Source of the DNA: Dongia sedimenti
GTDB lineage: Bacteria; Pseudomonadota; Alphaproteobacteria; Dongiales; Dongiaceae
Assembly: GCA_030715195.1 (NCBI GenBank)
Contig: JAUYVI010000001.1
Span: 794,319 to 858,318 of the forward strand
DNA: 64,000 bases
Reading direction: 5' to 3'
Part shown: positions 56,895 to 64,000 of the stretch, one piece after another
Layout of the letters: each line of letters begins with the position of its first letter
Position numbering within the stretch: the stretch's first letter is position 1
Notes under the pieces: model-generated
Databases searched by the model: none
Told to the model about the DNA's origin: nothing
What the model saw: only the letters and a program-made list of their open reading frames with translations
Program-made: the position numbers and the translations under genes

Positions 56895-58760
56895 ATGAGG
56901 TACACGTGGGTCGCGGTTCTTTTCGGGGCGCTTCTCTCGATCCTGCCGGACTTGGCCGCGGCCGAGCCGCGCATCGCACTGATCATCGCCAACGGCAATT
57001 ACAAGGGCGATATCGGGTCGCTGAAGAACCCGGTCGGCGACGGCAAGCTGATGGGCGACGCCTTGAGGAAGGTCGGTTTCACGGTGAACCTGCTGACCGA
57101 CGGCGACCAGCGTGCGATGAAGAAGGCGCTGAACGATTTCGGCCAGGCTTTGGCCGAGGCCGGCCCGACCGCGACCGGCCTGTTCTACTATGCCGGCCAC
57201 GGCTTGCAGGTTTCCGGTGAGAACTACCTCGTTCCGGTCGGCGCCAACATCAAGCGCGAGGGTGATGTCGAGCTGGAAGCGCTGTCCGCAGAGGCCGTGC
57301 TGAAGGTGCTGAACTTCTCGGGCAGCAAGATCCAGATCGTGATCCTGGATGCTTGCCGCAACAATCCGCTGATGCGCAGCTTTCGCTCCGGCAGTTTCGG
57401 CCTCGCCAAGATCGATGCGCCGATCGGCAGCTTCGTCGCATATTCGACGGCGCCGGGCTCGGTCGCGGCGGACGGGAAGGGAAGCAACAGCCCGTTCGCC
57501 GCGGCGCTCGCAACCGAAGTGCAGAAGCCGGGCGCCTCGATCGAGGAGATGTTCCGCAACGTCCGCGCCAAGGTGATCGCCGAGACCGACAGCCAGCAGG
57601 TACCCTGGGATTCCTCCTCGCTGACGGCACCGTTCTATTTCTCCAAGGATTTCAGCGCGGCAGGCTCAACGGCCGCGATGGACCAGATGTTCTGGGACTC
57701 GATCAAGGACAGCAGCGATCCTGCCGACTTCAAGGCCTACATCGCCAAGTTTCCCAAGGGCACCTTCGTGGAGCTCGCCGACAATCGTCTGCAAGTCCTC
57801 AGGAAGGCTCCGCCCGAAGCGCAACCCACGCAGACGGCGGCGGTGACCGAGCCATCTCAGCCGAAGAGTCTCTCGGAGGATGCGCCGGCCGCGCAATTGA
57901 CGCCGCCGTCGTCCAACTTGAAGCCAGGCACGGTGTTCCGTGATTGCAAGGATTGCCCCGAGATGGTGGTCATCCCGGCCGGCAGCTTCATGATGGGGTC
58001 GCCGGACGGCGAAGCAGGGCGTGCTTCGGACGAGGGCCCACAGCACAAGGAGACCATTCCGCGCGCGATCGCGTTCAGCAAATTCGAAGTGACGTTGGAG
58101 CAATATAAGCGCTTCATGGACGCGACGGGTCGCGATCCCGGGGCGATGTGCTGGTACTACCGGGACGAGGAGGAAGAGTGGCTGCCGAAGCAAGGCCGCA
58201 CCTTTTCCGATCCCGGCTTCTCGCAGTCGAAGACCGGGCCGGCTCTTTGCCTCAACTACGGCGACGCACGGGCCTATGCGGCCTGGCTCTCGAAGTTGAC
58301 CGGGCAGAATTATCGTTTGCCCAGTGAAGCCGAGTGGGAATATGCGGCGCGGGCCGGAACCAAGACCGCCCGCTATTGGGGCGATGGCGATGAGGAACAA
58401 TGCACCTACGGCAACGGCGCCGACCTGAACTGGAAGAAAAAGTACCCCAAGGATCCCGGCTTCAACCCTTGTGACGACGGCTACGCCTTCTCGGCGCCGG
58501 TCGGCAGCTTCAAGCCGAATGCCTTCGGCCTTTACGACATGCTCGGCAATTCCTGGGAGTTGACCCAGGACTGCTTGAGCGGTTCCTATTCCGGTACCGA
58601 TAACAAGGGCGCCCCTCAACTCGGCACCTGCGAGAAGCACGCGATCCGCGGTGGCTCCTATGGCCGCGGCTCGAAGTTTCTGCGGGCGGCAACGCGCGGC
58701 GGGATGAAAGAGGACGTACGCGGCGTCACCAACAGCATTCGCCTGGTCCGGGAACTGTGA
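56895..58760 (+). CDS. Secreted caspase-like (orthocaspase) protein fused to an FGE/SUMF1 domain
   Basis: A 621-residue exported fusion. A signal peptide (MRYTWVAVLFGALLSIL...AAAEP) precedes a C14 caspase-like domain (about residues 25-250) with catalytic His102 in YYAGHGLQV and Cys154 in LDACRNNP, spaced as in a caspase p20 unit. A linker rich in Pro, Gln and Thr leads to a formylglycine-generating-enzyme-like domain (about 360-621): MVVIPAGSFMMGS, FSKFEVT, RLPSEAEWEYAARAG, GNSWELT and IRGGSYG. Proteins of this pairing probably bind ligands through the FGE lobe. It is coupled to the downstream PAS gene by a GTGA overlap. Confidence 0.9.
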   Translation: MRYTWVAVLFGALLSILPDLAAAEPRIALIIANGNYKGDIGSLKNPVGDGKLMGDALRKVGFTVNLLTDGDQRAMKKALNDFGQALAEAGPTATGLFYYAGHGLQVSGENYLVPVGANIKREGDVELEALSAEAVLKVLNFSGSKIQIVILDACRNNPLMRSFRSGSFGLAKIDAPIGSFVAYSTAPGSVAADGKGSNSPFAAALATEVQKPGASIEEMFRNVRAKVIAETDSQQVPWDSSSLTAPFYFSKDFSAAGSTAAMDQMFWDSIKDSSDPADFKAYIAKFPKGTFVELADNRLQVLRKAPPEAQPTQTAAVTEPSQPKSLSEDAPAAQLTPPSSNLKPGTVFRDCKDCPEMVVIPAGSFMMGSPDGEAGRASDEGPQHKETIPRAIAFSKFEVTLEQYKRFMDATGRDPGAMCWYYRDEEEEWLPKQGRTFSDPGFSQSKTGPALCLNYGDARAYAAWLSKLTGQNYRLPSEAEWEYAARAGTKTARYWGDGDEEQCTYGNGADLNWKKKYPKDPGFNPCDDGYAFSAPVGSFKPNAFGLYDMLGNSWELTQDCLSGSYSGTDNKGAPQLGTCEKHAIRGGSYGRGSKFLRAATRGGMKEDVRGVTNSIRLVREL

Positions 58761-59272
58761 CACCGAAGCCGAGTACCGTCCGCGCGGTCGAGCTCGACAT
58801 AGATTGCAAGCGGTATCCGCAGATCGACCGCATTCTCGCCTATTGGCGCGCCAAGAAGGGCGACCGCGCCTTTCCGTCGCGCGCCGATATCGACCCGCTG
58901 GAGTTCACCCGCGAGCTGCCCCGCGTGATGATGGCGGAGGTCACCTATGATCCGCTGGAGTTCCGCTATCGCGTCGCCGGGACCGGTCTCTTCGCCATGC
59001 ACGGGCAGGAGCTGACCGGCAAGCTGGCGCGGCAGCTCGATCCGCCGGAGTTCGGTGCTTTGATCCACCGGCATTACGCCGAGGTCATCGAGCGCCGCGT
59101 CCCGATCCTGCATCTGATCGAGCTGACCGTGGACTACCTCGCGACGTCCTACGCCCGGATCATCCTGCCGCTCTCAAGCGACGGCAGGATGATCGACCGG
59201 CTGATGACCTGCGAGGCGCATGAAGATAACGCCCACGCGCTGCAGAAGTTCTTCGCGGAGACGAAGGAGTAG
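58757..59272 (+). CDS. Small PAS-domain protein (PAS_5 type), paralog
   Basis: A 171-residue protein with the same layout as the gene at 20431: a helix with ILAYWRAKKGDRAFPSRADIDPLEF, then a PAS-like core (PLEFRYRVAGTGLFAMHGQELTGK) and a C-terminal strand pair. It starts with GTG overlapping the caspase-FGE stop by 4 bp, so it is translated with that gene. No output domain. A sensory or regulatory link to the caspase-FGE protein is suggested only by the coupling. Confidence 0.8.
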   Translation: MTPKPSTVRAVELDIDCKRYPQIDRILAYWRAKKGDRAFPSRADIDPLEFTRELPRVMMAEVTYDPLEFRYRVAGTGLFAMHGQELTGKLARQLDPPEFGALIHRHYAEVIERRVPILHLIELTVDYLATSYARIILPLSSDGRMIDRLMTCEAHEDNAHALQKFFAETKE

Positions 59273-59277
59273 CCGGC

Positions 59278-60309
59278 TCAGCGCCACTCCGCCCGGTCCA
59301 TGAGCTTTACCGCCTCGGCGTTGTTCTTGCCGAGCGCCGTGACGCCGACCGGGTCGGCCTTGAAGTCGCCCCAGGCCGCGACCACCGGGGCCGGCGGCAC
59401 GCCGGCGCGGACCGGAAACTCGTTGTTGGCATCGGCGAAGATCCTCTGCGCTTCCGGGCTGATCAGGAACTCCAGGAACTTGACCGCATTCGCCTTGTTC
59501 GGCGCGTGGGCGGCGACGCCGGCACCGGAGATGTTGATATGCGTGCCGCGCTCCTGCTGGTTGGGGAAGAAGATCGCGAGCTTCTCGGCCTTCGCCTTCA
59601 GCTCCGCATCGTCCCCGCTCAGAATGCGGGCGAAGTAGTAGGTGTTGCTGATGGCGATGTCGCCGAGACCGGCCACCAGTGCCTTGATCTGGTCGGTATC
59701 GCCGCCTTCCGGCTTGCGGGCGAGATTGGCGACCAGGCCCTTCGCCCAGGCTTCGGTCTTCTCGGCGCCATCGGTCTCGATCATCGCCGAGACCAGCGAC
59801 TGGTTGTAGATGTTCGAGGACGAGCGCACGAGGATGCGGCCTTTCCATTTGGGATCGGCTAGGTCCTGATAGGTCGAGAGCTCCTCCGGCTTCACTTTCG
59901 CCGGGTCGTAGATGATGACCCGCGCCCGCTTGGAGAAGGCGTACCAGCGTCCCTCCGGATCGCGCAGGTTGGCCGGAATCTCTTTCTCGAGGATGTCGGA
60001 TTTCACCGCCTGGAACAGGCCCATTTCCTGGGCGCGCCATAGATTCCCGGCATCGACCGTGATCAGCACGTCGGCGGGCGAGCTCTCGCCTTCCTGCTGC
60101 TGGCGCTGCATCAGTTCTTCGGCATTGCCGTTGATCACTTTGACCGCGATGCCGGTCTGCTTGGTGAAGAGATCGAACAGGATCTGGTCGGATGGATAAT
60201 GCCGTGCGGAATAGACGTTTACGGTCTCTTCGGCCTGTACATCGGCGGCAAGACCGCCCAGCAGAAGCCCGAACGCCACGGTCGAGGCGCGCAACAAGCG
60301 ATGCATCAT
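59278..60309 (-). CDS. Ferric-iron ABC transporter substrate-binding protein 1 (FbpA/FutA-like)
   Basis: A 343-residue periplasmic protein with an N-terminal signal (RLLRASTVAFGLLLGGLAADVQA). The mature start VNVYSARHYPSDQ and the AKVKPEELSTYQDLADPKW, SNTYYFARIL and NEFPVRAGV segments are typical of the FbpA/FutA family, which bind Fe3+ through tyrosines. No permease or ATPase gene lies next to it. It is about 50% identical by eye to the next protein, so a duplication is likely. An AT-rich motif shared with hemP lies 40 bp upstream. Confidence 0.92.
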   Translation of the reverse strand: MMHRLLRASTVAFGLLLGGLAADVQAEETVNVYSARHYPSDQILFDLFTKQTGIAVKVINGNAEELMQRQQQEGESSPADVLITVDAGNLWRAQEMGLFQAVKSDILEKEIPANLRDPEGRWYAFSKRARVIIYDPAKVKPEELSTYQDLADPKWKGRILVRSSSNIYNQSLVSAMIETDGAEKTEAWAKGLVANLARKPEGGDTDQIKALVAGLGDIAISNTYYFARILSGDDAELKAKAEKLAIFFPNQQERGTHINISGAGVAAHAPNKANAVKFLEFLISPEAQRIFADANNEFPVRAGVPPAPVVAAWGDFKADPVGVTALGKNNAEAVKLMDRAEWR

Positions 60310-60348
60310 GATGTCCCCTTACAGATTCCTGACTCCATCAGGAACTAA

Positions 60349-60374
60349 GCAAATAAGAATTAATCGCAACTCAC
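60349..60374. promoter_or_regulatory. AT-rich motif upstream of Fe3+-binding protein 1
   Basis: GCAAATAAGAATTA followed by TCGCAACTCAC. It matches the motif at 34324-34349 at 20 of 26 positions, and its AGAATTAATCGCAACT part resembles the reverse strand of the Irr-like box at 61485-61501. Possible iron-responsive promoter element. Confidence 0.45.
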
Positions 60375-60403
60375 GTTTCCGCGAGATCGGGTGAGAACCG
60401 CCC

Positions 60404-61474
60404 TCAGCGCCAGCCGGCGCGGTCCATGATGCGCACCGCCTCGGCATTGTTCTTGCCGAGCGCCGAGACGTTCACCGGATCGGTCTTGAACGTGCCCCAG
60501 GCTTGCACGATGTCGATCGGCGCCACGCCGGCGCGGACCGGGAACTCGTAGTTGGCGTCGGCGAAGACTTTCTGCGCCTCGGGACTGATCAGGAATTCCA
60601 GGAACCGGACTGCATTCTCCTTGTTCGGCGCATAGGCTGCGACGCCGCCGCCGGACACGTTGATATGCGTGCCGCGGCCCAAAGAACCTTCACCGGCCTG
60701 GTTCGGAAACACGATGCCGATATGGTCGAGCTTCTTGCGGGTCGCTTCGTCGCGGCCGAGCAGGCGGCCGAAGTAATAGGAGTTGCTGACCGCGATCGTG
60801 CCCACACCGGCTGCCAGGGCCAGCGCCTGCTCGGTATCGGCGCCTTCGGGCTTGCGCGCGAGGTTTGCGACCAGGCCCTTGGCCCAGGCCTCGGCTTTCT
60901 CCGCCCCGTCGGCTTCGATGATCGAGGCGAGGAGCGACTGGTTGTAGATGCTGTTCGATGTGGTGATCAGCACCTTGCCCTGCCATTTCGGATCGGCCAG
61001 CGCCTCATAGCTGGCGATGTCACCGTCGGCGACCTTGTTCTTGTCGCGCAGGATTACCCGTGCCCGGGTGGAGAACGAGAACCAGAGATTGTCCGGATGC
61101 CGCAGGTTGGCGGGCACTTCCTTGTCGAGGATGTCCGACTTGATCGGCTGCAGCAGGTTCCACTGCTCGGCGCGCCACAGGTTGCCGGCATCGACGGTGA
61201 TCAACACGTCGGCCGGAGAGGAGTCGCCCTCCATCTGCTGGCGTTGCATCAATTCCTCGGCGACGCCCTGGATCGCGTTCACCGCGATTCCGGTCTCCTT
61301 GGTGAACATATCGAACAGCGTCTGATCGGACGGGTAGTGTCGCGCGGAGTAGACGTTGACCGCGCCGGCATCGGCACGGGCACGGCGGACGATCATCGGA
61401 AAGCCGGTGACGAGGCCGGCTGCGACGACGGGGGCGGCGGCGAGCAAACGCCGCCGCGTCAGGCTTCTTTGCAT
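60404..61474 (-). CDS. Ferric-iron ABC transporter substrate-binding protein 2 (Tat-type signal)
   Basis: A 356-residue paralog of the adjacent protein. It has a twin-arginine-like signal (LTRRRLLAAAPVVAAG) instead of the plain Sec-type signal of its neighbour, implying export in folded form. VNVYSARHYPSDQTLF, LADPKWQGKVLITTSNS, SNSYYFGRLLG and NYEFPVRAGV match FbpA/FutA proteins. No membrane or ATPase partner is next to it. An Irr-like box lies 11 bp upstream of the start codon. Confidence 0.92.
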   Translation of the reverse strand: MQRSLTRRRLLAAAPVVAAGLVTGFPMIVRRARADAGAVNVYSARHYPSDQTLFDMFTKETGIAVNAIQGVAEELMQRQQMEGDSSPADVLITVDAGNLWRAEQWNLLQPIKSDILDKEVPANLRHPDNLWFSFSTRARVILRDKNKVADGDIASYEALADPKWQGKVLITTSNSIYNQSLLASIIEADGAEKAEAWAKGLVANLARKPEGADTEQALALAAGVGTIAVSNSYYFGRLLGRDEATRKKLDHIGIVFPNQAGEGSLGRGTHINVSGGGVAAYAPNKENAVRFLEFLISPEAQKVFADANYEFPVRAGVAPIDIVQAWGTFKTDPVNVSALGKNNAEAVRIMDRAGWR

Positions 61475-61484
61475 GAGCGCTCAG

Positions 61485-61501
61485 TTGCGAATTATTCTCA
61501 A
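61485..61501. promoter_or_regulatory. Irr/ICE-like box upstream of Fe3+-binding protein 2
   Basis: TTGCGAA-TTA-TTCTCAA differs from a perfect 7-3-7 palindrome at one position and matches the core of the hemP box at 34271-34289. Its position just before the start codon is the same in both cases. Confidence 0.6.
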
Positions 61502-61590
61502 CGTGAATGAGACCCTAAGGAGCGCAGGCCGGTTCGACAAGAGGACAATTGGTAACACCCAGCCATGACGGGCCGGGGAATGCCCAAAAC

Positions 61591-61620
61591 AAAAGAGGCC
61601 CCGTTTCCGGGGCCTCTTTT
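61591..61620. terminator. Bidirectional intrinsic terminator
   Basis: AAAAGAGGCCCCG and its exact complement enclose a TTTC loop; each arm provides a T-run for one direction. It lies 21 bp after the stop of the CTERM gene at 61641, which it most likely ends. Confidence 0.88.
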
Positions 61621-61640
61621 AGGGGTCTTGAGTTCCGGTC

Positions 61641-62282
61641 TTAGGCTGCGGCTGCCAGCTTCTTCCGGCGATAGCCGAGGAAGCCCATGCCGCCCAGCGC
61701 GGATCCGAACAGCAGGATCGCACCCGGGATCGGCGTCGCCGCGACGCTGACATTGTCCAGCGCCGGACCAAACGAGCCAGGCGTCAAGCTCACGAAGGCC
61801 AGGGTTTGTGTGCTGGCGGTGGCAATGAACACGTAGGCCTGGGTCAGCCAGCCCATTGCGCCGTGGCTCGTGCCCGTCGTGTCGAAGGTGTAGAGCTGGC
61901 CGGTGGCAATGTTGTTGTCCAACTGCACCAGCACCTCTTTCAGAACCGAGTCATCTCCATCCGGATTGCCGGCGAGGTCGAATTTCACGGTATACTGCTG
62001 GCCGACGGTCAGTCCGGAGATTGCCTGCGAGATGCTGCCGGCATCGAGCGCCGACAAATCGAGGCTCTGGTTGCCATCGGACGCTTGCCAATAATTGCCG
62101 ATATGGTCGATCCCGGCTCCGCCGATAGTCCAGCCGTCGAGGCTGCTGCTGCCGTTGCCGTAGGTGGCGAAGCTGCCGCCGACGATCGGGTTCTCGAAGC
62201 TGCCGTTCGTAAGGGTGACCGCAGAAGCGCTGTGCGCACCCAGGACAAGGGCGGCTGCTGCGAAAAGTCCGAGGATCTTCAT
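61641..62282 (-). CDS. Exported DUF642/choice-of-anchor protein with CTERM tail
   Basis: A 213-residue exported protein: a signal peptide (MKILGLFAAAALVLGAHSASA), a carbohydrate-binding-like beta-sandwich domain (LTNGSFENPIVGGSF, GWTIGGAGIDHIG, SLDLSALDAGSISQ) of the DUF642/choice-of-anchor type, and a C-terminal TPIPGAILLF, hydrophobic GSALGGMGFLG and RRKK tail. The tail resembles the protein at 39733. Exosortase-mediated anchoring is expected; the enzyme is outside the window. Ends in the terminator at 61591-61620. Confidence 0.85.
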   Translation of the reverse strand: MKILGLFAAAALVLGAHSASAVTLTNGSFENPIVGGSFATYGNGSSSLDGWTIGGAGIDHIGNYWQASDGNQSLDLSALDAGSISQAISGLTVGQQYTVKFDLAGNPDGDDSVLKEVLVQLDNNIATGQLYTFDTTGTSHGAMGWLTQAYVFIATASTQTLAFVSLTPGSFGPALDNVSVAATPIPGAILLFGSALGGMGFLGYRRKKLAAAA

Positions 62283-62437
62283 GTTTCTATGCCCCTGAGC
62301 GGCGTCTGTTTTGTTGGCGCCAATTTGCGTGGCATTTTAGGCGAAGTCAATGTTCGGTCGGCTTATTTGGATACCCGGGACTGCGCTTTATCACACCGGG
62401 AGATCATGGTGGTGAGATGTTAACTACGAATCTGTCC

Positions 62438-63415
62438 CTAGCCGGCGCGACTGAGTTCATAGAGGCCAATGGCCGCGGCGTTGGACACGTTCAGATGGCC
62501 GATCGGCCCACCGGTGGGCAGCTTGACCAGTAGATCGCAGTGGTTGCGGGTCAGGCGCCGCAGGCCGGCGCCTTCCGCGCCGAGGCACAGGGCGACCCGG
62601 CCCGAGAGCCGCGCCTCGGCTAGGGTTCGTTCCGCTTCGGCGGCGAGCCCGGCACACCAGAACCCAGCGGCTTTCAGTTGCTCCATGGCCCTTGCGAGAT
62701 TGATGACCCGGACCAGGGGCACCACCTCGAGCGCGCCGGAGGCGGCCTTCGCAAGCACGCCGCTTTCCGGTGCCGCATTGCGCTCGGTGAGCACGACGGC
62801 GAGGGCGCCGAAGGCGGCCGCCGAGCGGAGGATGGCGCCGACGTTATGTGGGTCCGTCACCTGGTCCAGGATGACCAGCTTCGCCTCCGGCCGGTCACCG
62901 GCCAGGACGGCGATATCCTCAATCTCGGTCTCCGGCAGAGGATCGACCTGGGCCGCGATCCCCTGATGCACCGATTCCCGGCCGGCCACGCGATCCAGGA
63001 TCGCGCGATCGACCGTCTCCCAGCGGGGCAGGGGGCGATCGGCGCCGCCCCGCGCCGACTTCTCGGCATCGGGGCTGGTTTGCAGCAGACGGCGGATCCG
63101 GCGCTTCGGGTTGTCGATCGCCGCCAGGACGGCATGATTCCCGTAAATCCAATAGCTTCCGCCACTAGCCTTATATCCGGTCGCAATGACATCGGGGCTG
63201 CCAGATCGGTCGCGCTGACCCTTGGAATCCTCTGATCTTGCACTATATTTCTGCGGCGCCGCCGGTTCGCCCGGATGTGCTCGATCCCTTCCCCAGGATT
63301 TCTTCTGCTCCTGCGACCGGTTGTCCCGGCCGCCCGATTCAGCATCCGGAGACCTGTGCTGGGTGCGACCCCGGTCACGGTTTTTGTCGGGGTGGAAGGG
63401 CTTGCGCGGGGGCAT
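62438..63415 (-). CDS. rlmB: 23S rRNA 2'-O-methyltransferase RlmB-like (TrmH family)
   Basis: A 325-residue SPOUT methyltransferase. A basic, low-complexity N-terminus (about residues 1-85) precedes the substrate-binding domain (WIYGNHAVLAAIDNP), the ILDQVTDPHNVGAILRSAAAFGA motif 1, LCLGAEGAGLRRL motif 2 and IGHLNVSNAAAIGLYEL motif 3. RlmB methylates G2251 of 23S rRNA. The gene is divergent from the tRNA-Tyr, tRNA-Gly, tuf group, a conserved alphaproteobacterial order. Confidence 0.93.
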   Translation of the reverse strand: MPPRKPFHPDKNRDRGRTQHRSPDAESGGRDNRSQEQKKSWGRDRAHPGEPAAPQKYSARSEDSKGQRDRSGSPDVIATGYKASGGSYWIYGNHAVLAAIDNPKRRIRRLLQTSPDAEKSARGGADRPLPRWETVDRAILDRVAGRESVHQGIAAQVDPLPETEIEDIAVLAGDRPEAKLVILDQVTDPHNVGAILRSAAAFGALAVVLTERNAAPESGVLAKAASGALEVVPLVRVINLARAMEQLKAAGFWCAGLAAEAERTLAEARLSGRVALCLGAEGAGLRRLTRNHCDLLVKLPTGGPIGHLNVSNAAAIGLYELSRAG

Positions 63416-63515
63416 GGGAGGGTCCTAGGATGATGGCGGATAAAAGCATTACAACAACTCCCTCCGGGCCGGAAATTTAATCGGCGCGGGTGGGAGTTTT
63501 TCGTGTGTTTTCAAG

Positions 63516-63543
63516 TTGACAGCACTCGGCAAATGCTCATAGT
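63516..63543 (+). promoter_or_regulatory. Sigma-70 promoter of the tRNA-tuf unit
   Basis: A perfect TTGACA at 63516-63521 and CATAGT (4 of 6 matches to TATAAT) at 63538-63543, 16 bp apart. It lies about 35 bp before tRNA-Tyr. Confidence 0.65.
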
Positions 63544-63577
63544 CCGCGTCTCCGCCGCGGGGCGGAGTCGGCGCTTC

Positions 63578-63663
63578 GGAAGGGTGCCCGAGTGGCTAAA
63601 GGGGACGGGCTGTAAACCCGTTGGCTTCGGCCTACGTAGGTTCGAATCCTACCCCTTCCACCA
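63578..63663 (+). tRNA. tRNA-Tyr (GTA)
   Basis: An 86-base cloverleaf with a long variable arm. The acceptor GGAAGGG pairs with CCCTTCC; anticodon GTA is at 63612-63614 in an ACGGG-CTGTAAA-CCCGT arm. GTTCGAATC is the T-loop. CCA is encoded. Confidence 0.97.
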
Positions 63664-63729
63664 AGCCCGACTCTCCGGTTGTGGAGACAGGGCGAGGGTG
63701 CCCGGTGAAGTCGGGCGGAGTCGAGCCGG

Positions 63730-63803
<74 letters not shown>

Positions 63804-63925
63804 ACGCTCCCCCAGGGTCAACCGGGGCCGGAGCGGCGGATGCAAACAGAAACCGATCGGGTCCAGCTGGTCTCGGTCAAACGGTCGAAACAAGAGCCGG
63901 TTCCGGCACATAGGGTCGAGAGAAG

Positions 63926-64000
63926 ATGGCGAAAGCTAAGTTTGAGCGGAACAAGCCGCATTGCAATGTTGGCACGATCGGTCACGTTGATCACGGCAAG
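63926..64000 (+). CDS. tuf: Elongation factor Tu (3' truncated by window edge)
   Basis: The first 25 codons are present. The start MAKAKFERNKPHCN and the P-loop GTIGHVDHGK are those of EF-Tu, the GTPase that brings aminoacyl-tRNA to the ribosome. An AGA-rich stretch precedes the ATG. Its place after tRNA-Tyr and tRNA-Gly is conserved. Confidence 0.97.
   Translation, partial: MAKAKFERNKPHCNVGTIGHVDHGK

Overview
The window reads as a chromosomal segment of a high-G+C alphaproteobacterium, most likely in or near the Rhodospirillales. Supporting points are the scattered but recognisable ruvX-pyrB-pyrC-plsY-dprA-topA gene set, a hemP-hmu heme locus behind an Irr-type palindrome, two small PAS_5-type proteins, CTERM-tailed exported proteins, and rlmB followed by tRNA-Tyr, tRNA-Gly and tuf at the right edge. 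No rRNA, CRISPR array, prophage or complete insertion sequence was seen. Long antisense ORFs are abundant because of the base composition and were left out.

Layout. 1-2.6 kb: 3' part of a ferric-reductase-like flavoprotein and an acyltransferase with a hairpin at its start. 2.6-14.4 kb (mostly minus strand): topA, dprA, plsY, a pyrC that has lost its HxH metal motif, pyrB, ruvX, interrupted by gpx, a repeat element, an AI-2E/PerM permease, a CoA-transferase and a LysE exporter. 14.5-20 kb: a dimethylamine/trimethylamine dehydrogenase-like flavoprotein, and an MFS exporter plus small DUF1127-like gene facing a cysteine-rich SufR-like regulator across a perfect 13-bp inverted repeat. 20-26 kb: a PAS protein, a polyamine-type aminotransferase and glutamine-synthetase-like ligase, then bdhA and a patatin phospholipase. 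26-27 kb: a repeat-rich island with a second copy of the repeat element and a GIY-YIG nuclease gene bracketed by perfect 37-bp inverted repeats. 27-34.3 kb: complete heme uptake operon hemP-hmuR-tonB-hmuSTUV.

34.4-40 kb: alanine dehydrogenase, an omega-aminotransferase with a divergent XRE-cupin regulator and paired operators, an MBL hydrolase with a divergent AraC regulator, and a CTERM protein. 40.5-49.6 kb: small enzymes, a QseBC-like two-component system facing PepSY and cytochrome b561 genes, a globin and msrQ sharing a CRP-like site, an EamA exporter, an orphan 73-aa gene and an acetylpolyamine-amidohydrolase-type deacetylase. 49.7-59.3 kb: DUF2157 protein, mntH, a secreted EEP-family phosphatase, DinB, a methyltransferase, DUF4189, and a secreted caspase-FGE fusion coupled to a PAS gene. 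59.3-64 kb: two tandem orphan ferric-iron binding proteins, another CTERM protein, rlmB, two tRNAs and tuf.

Three themes recur. Iron and heme: hemP-hmu, two Fe3+ binding proteins, mntH and globin, with related AT-rich motifs upstream of the heme and Fe3+ genes. Amine and amino-acid turnover: PuuA-like ligase, two aminotransferases, alanine dehydrogenase, amine dehydrogenase, deacetylase. Repeats: a dispersed noncoding element at 7.4 and 26.1 kb in opposite orientation, and the GIY-YIG cassette, which is the best candidate for an undescribed mobile unit.
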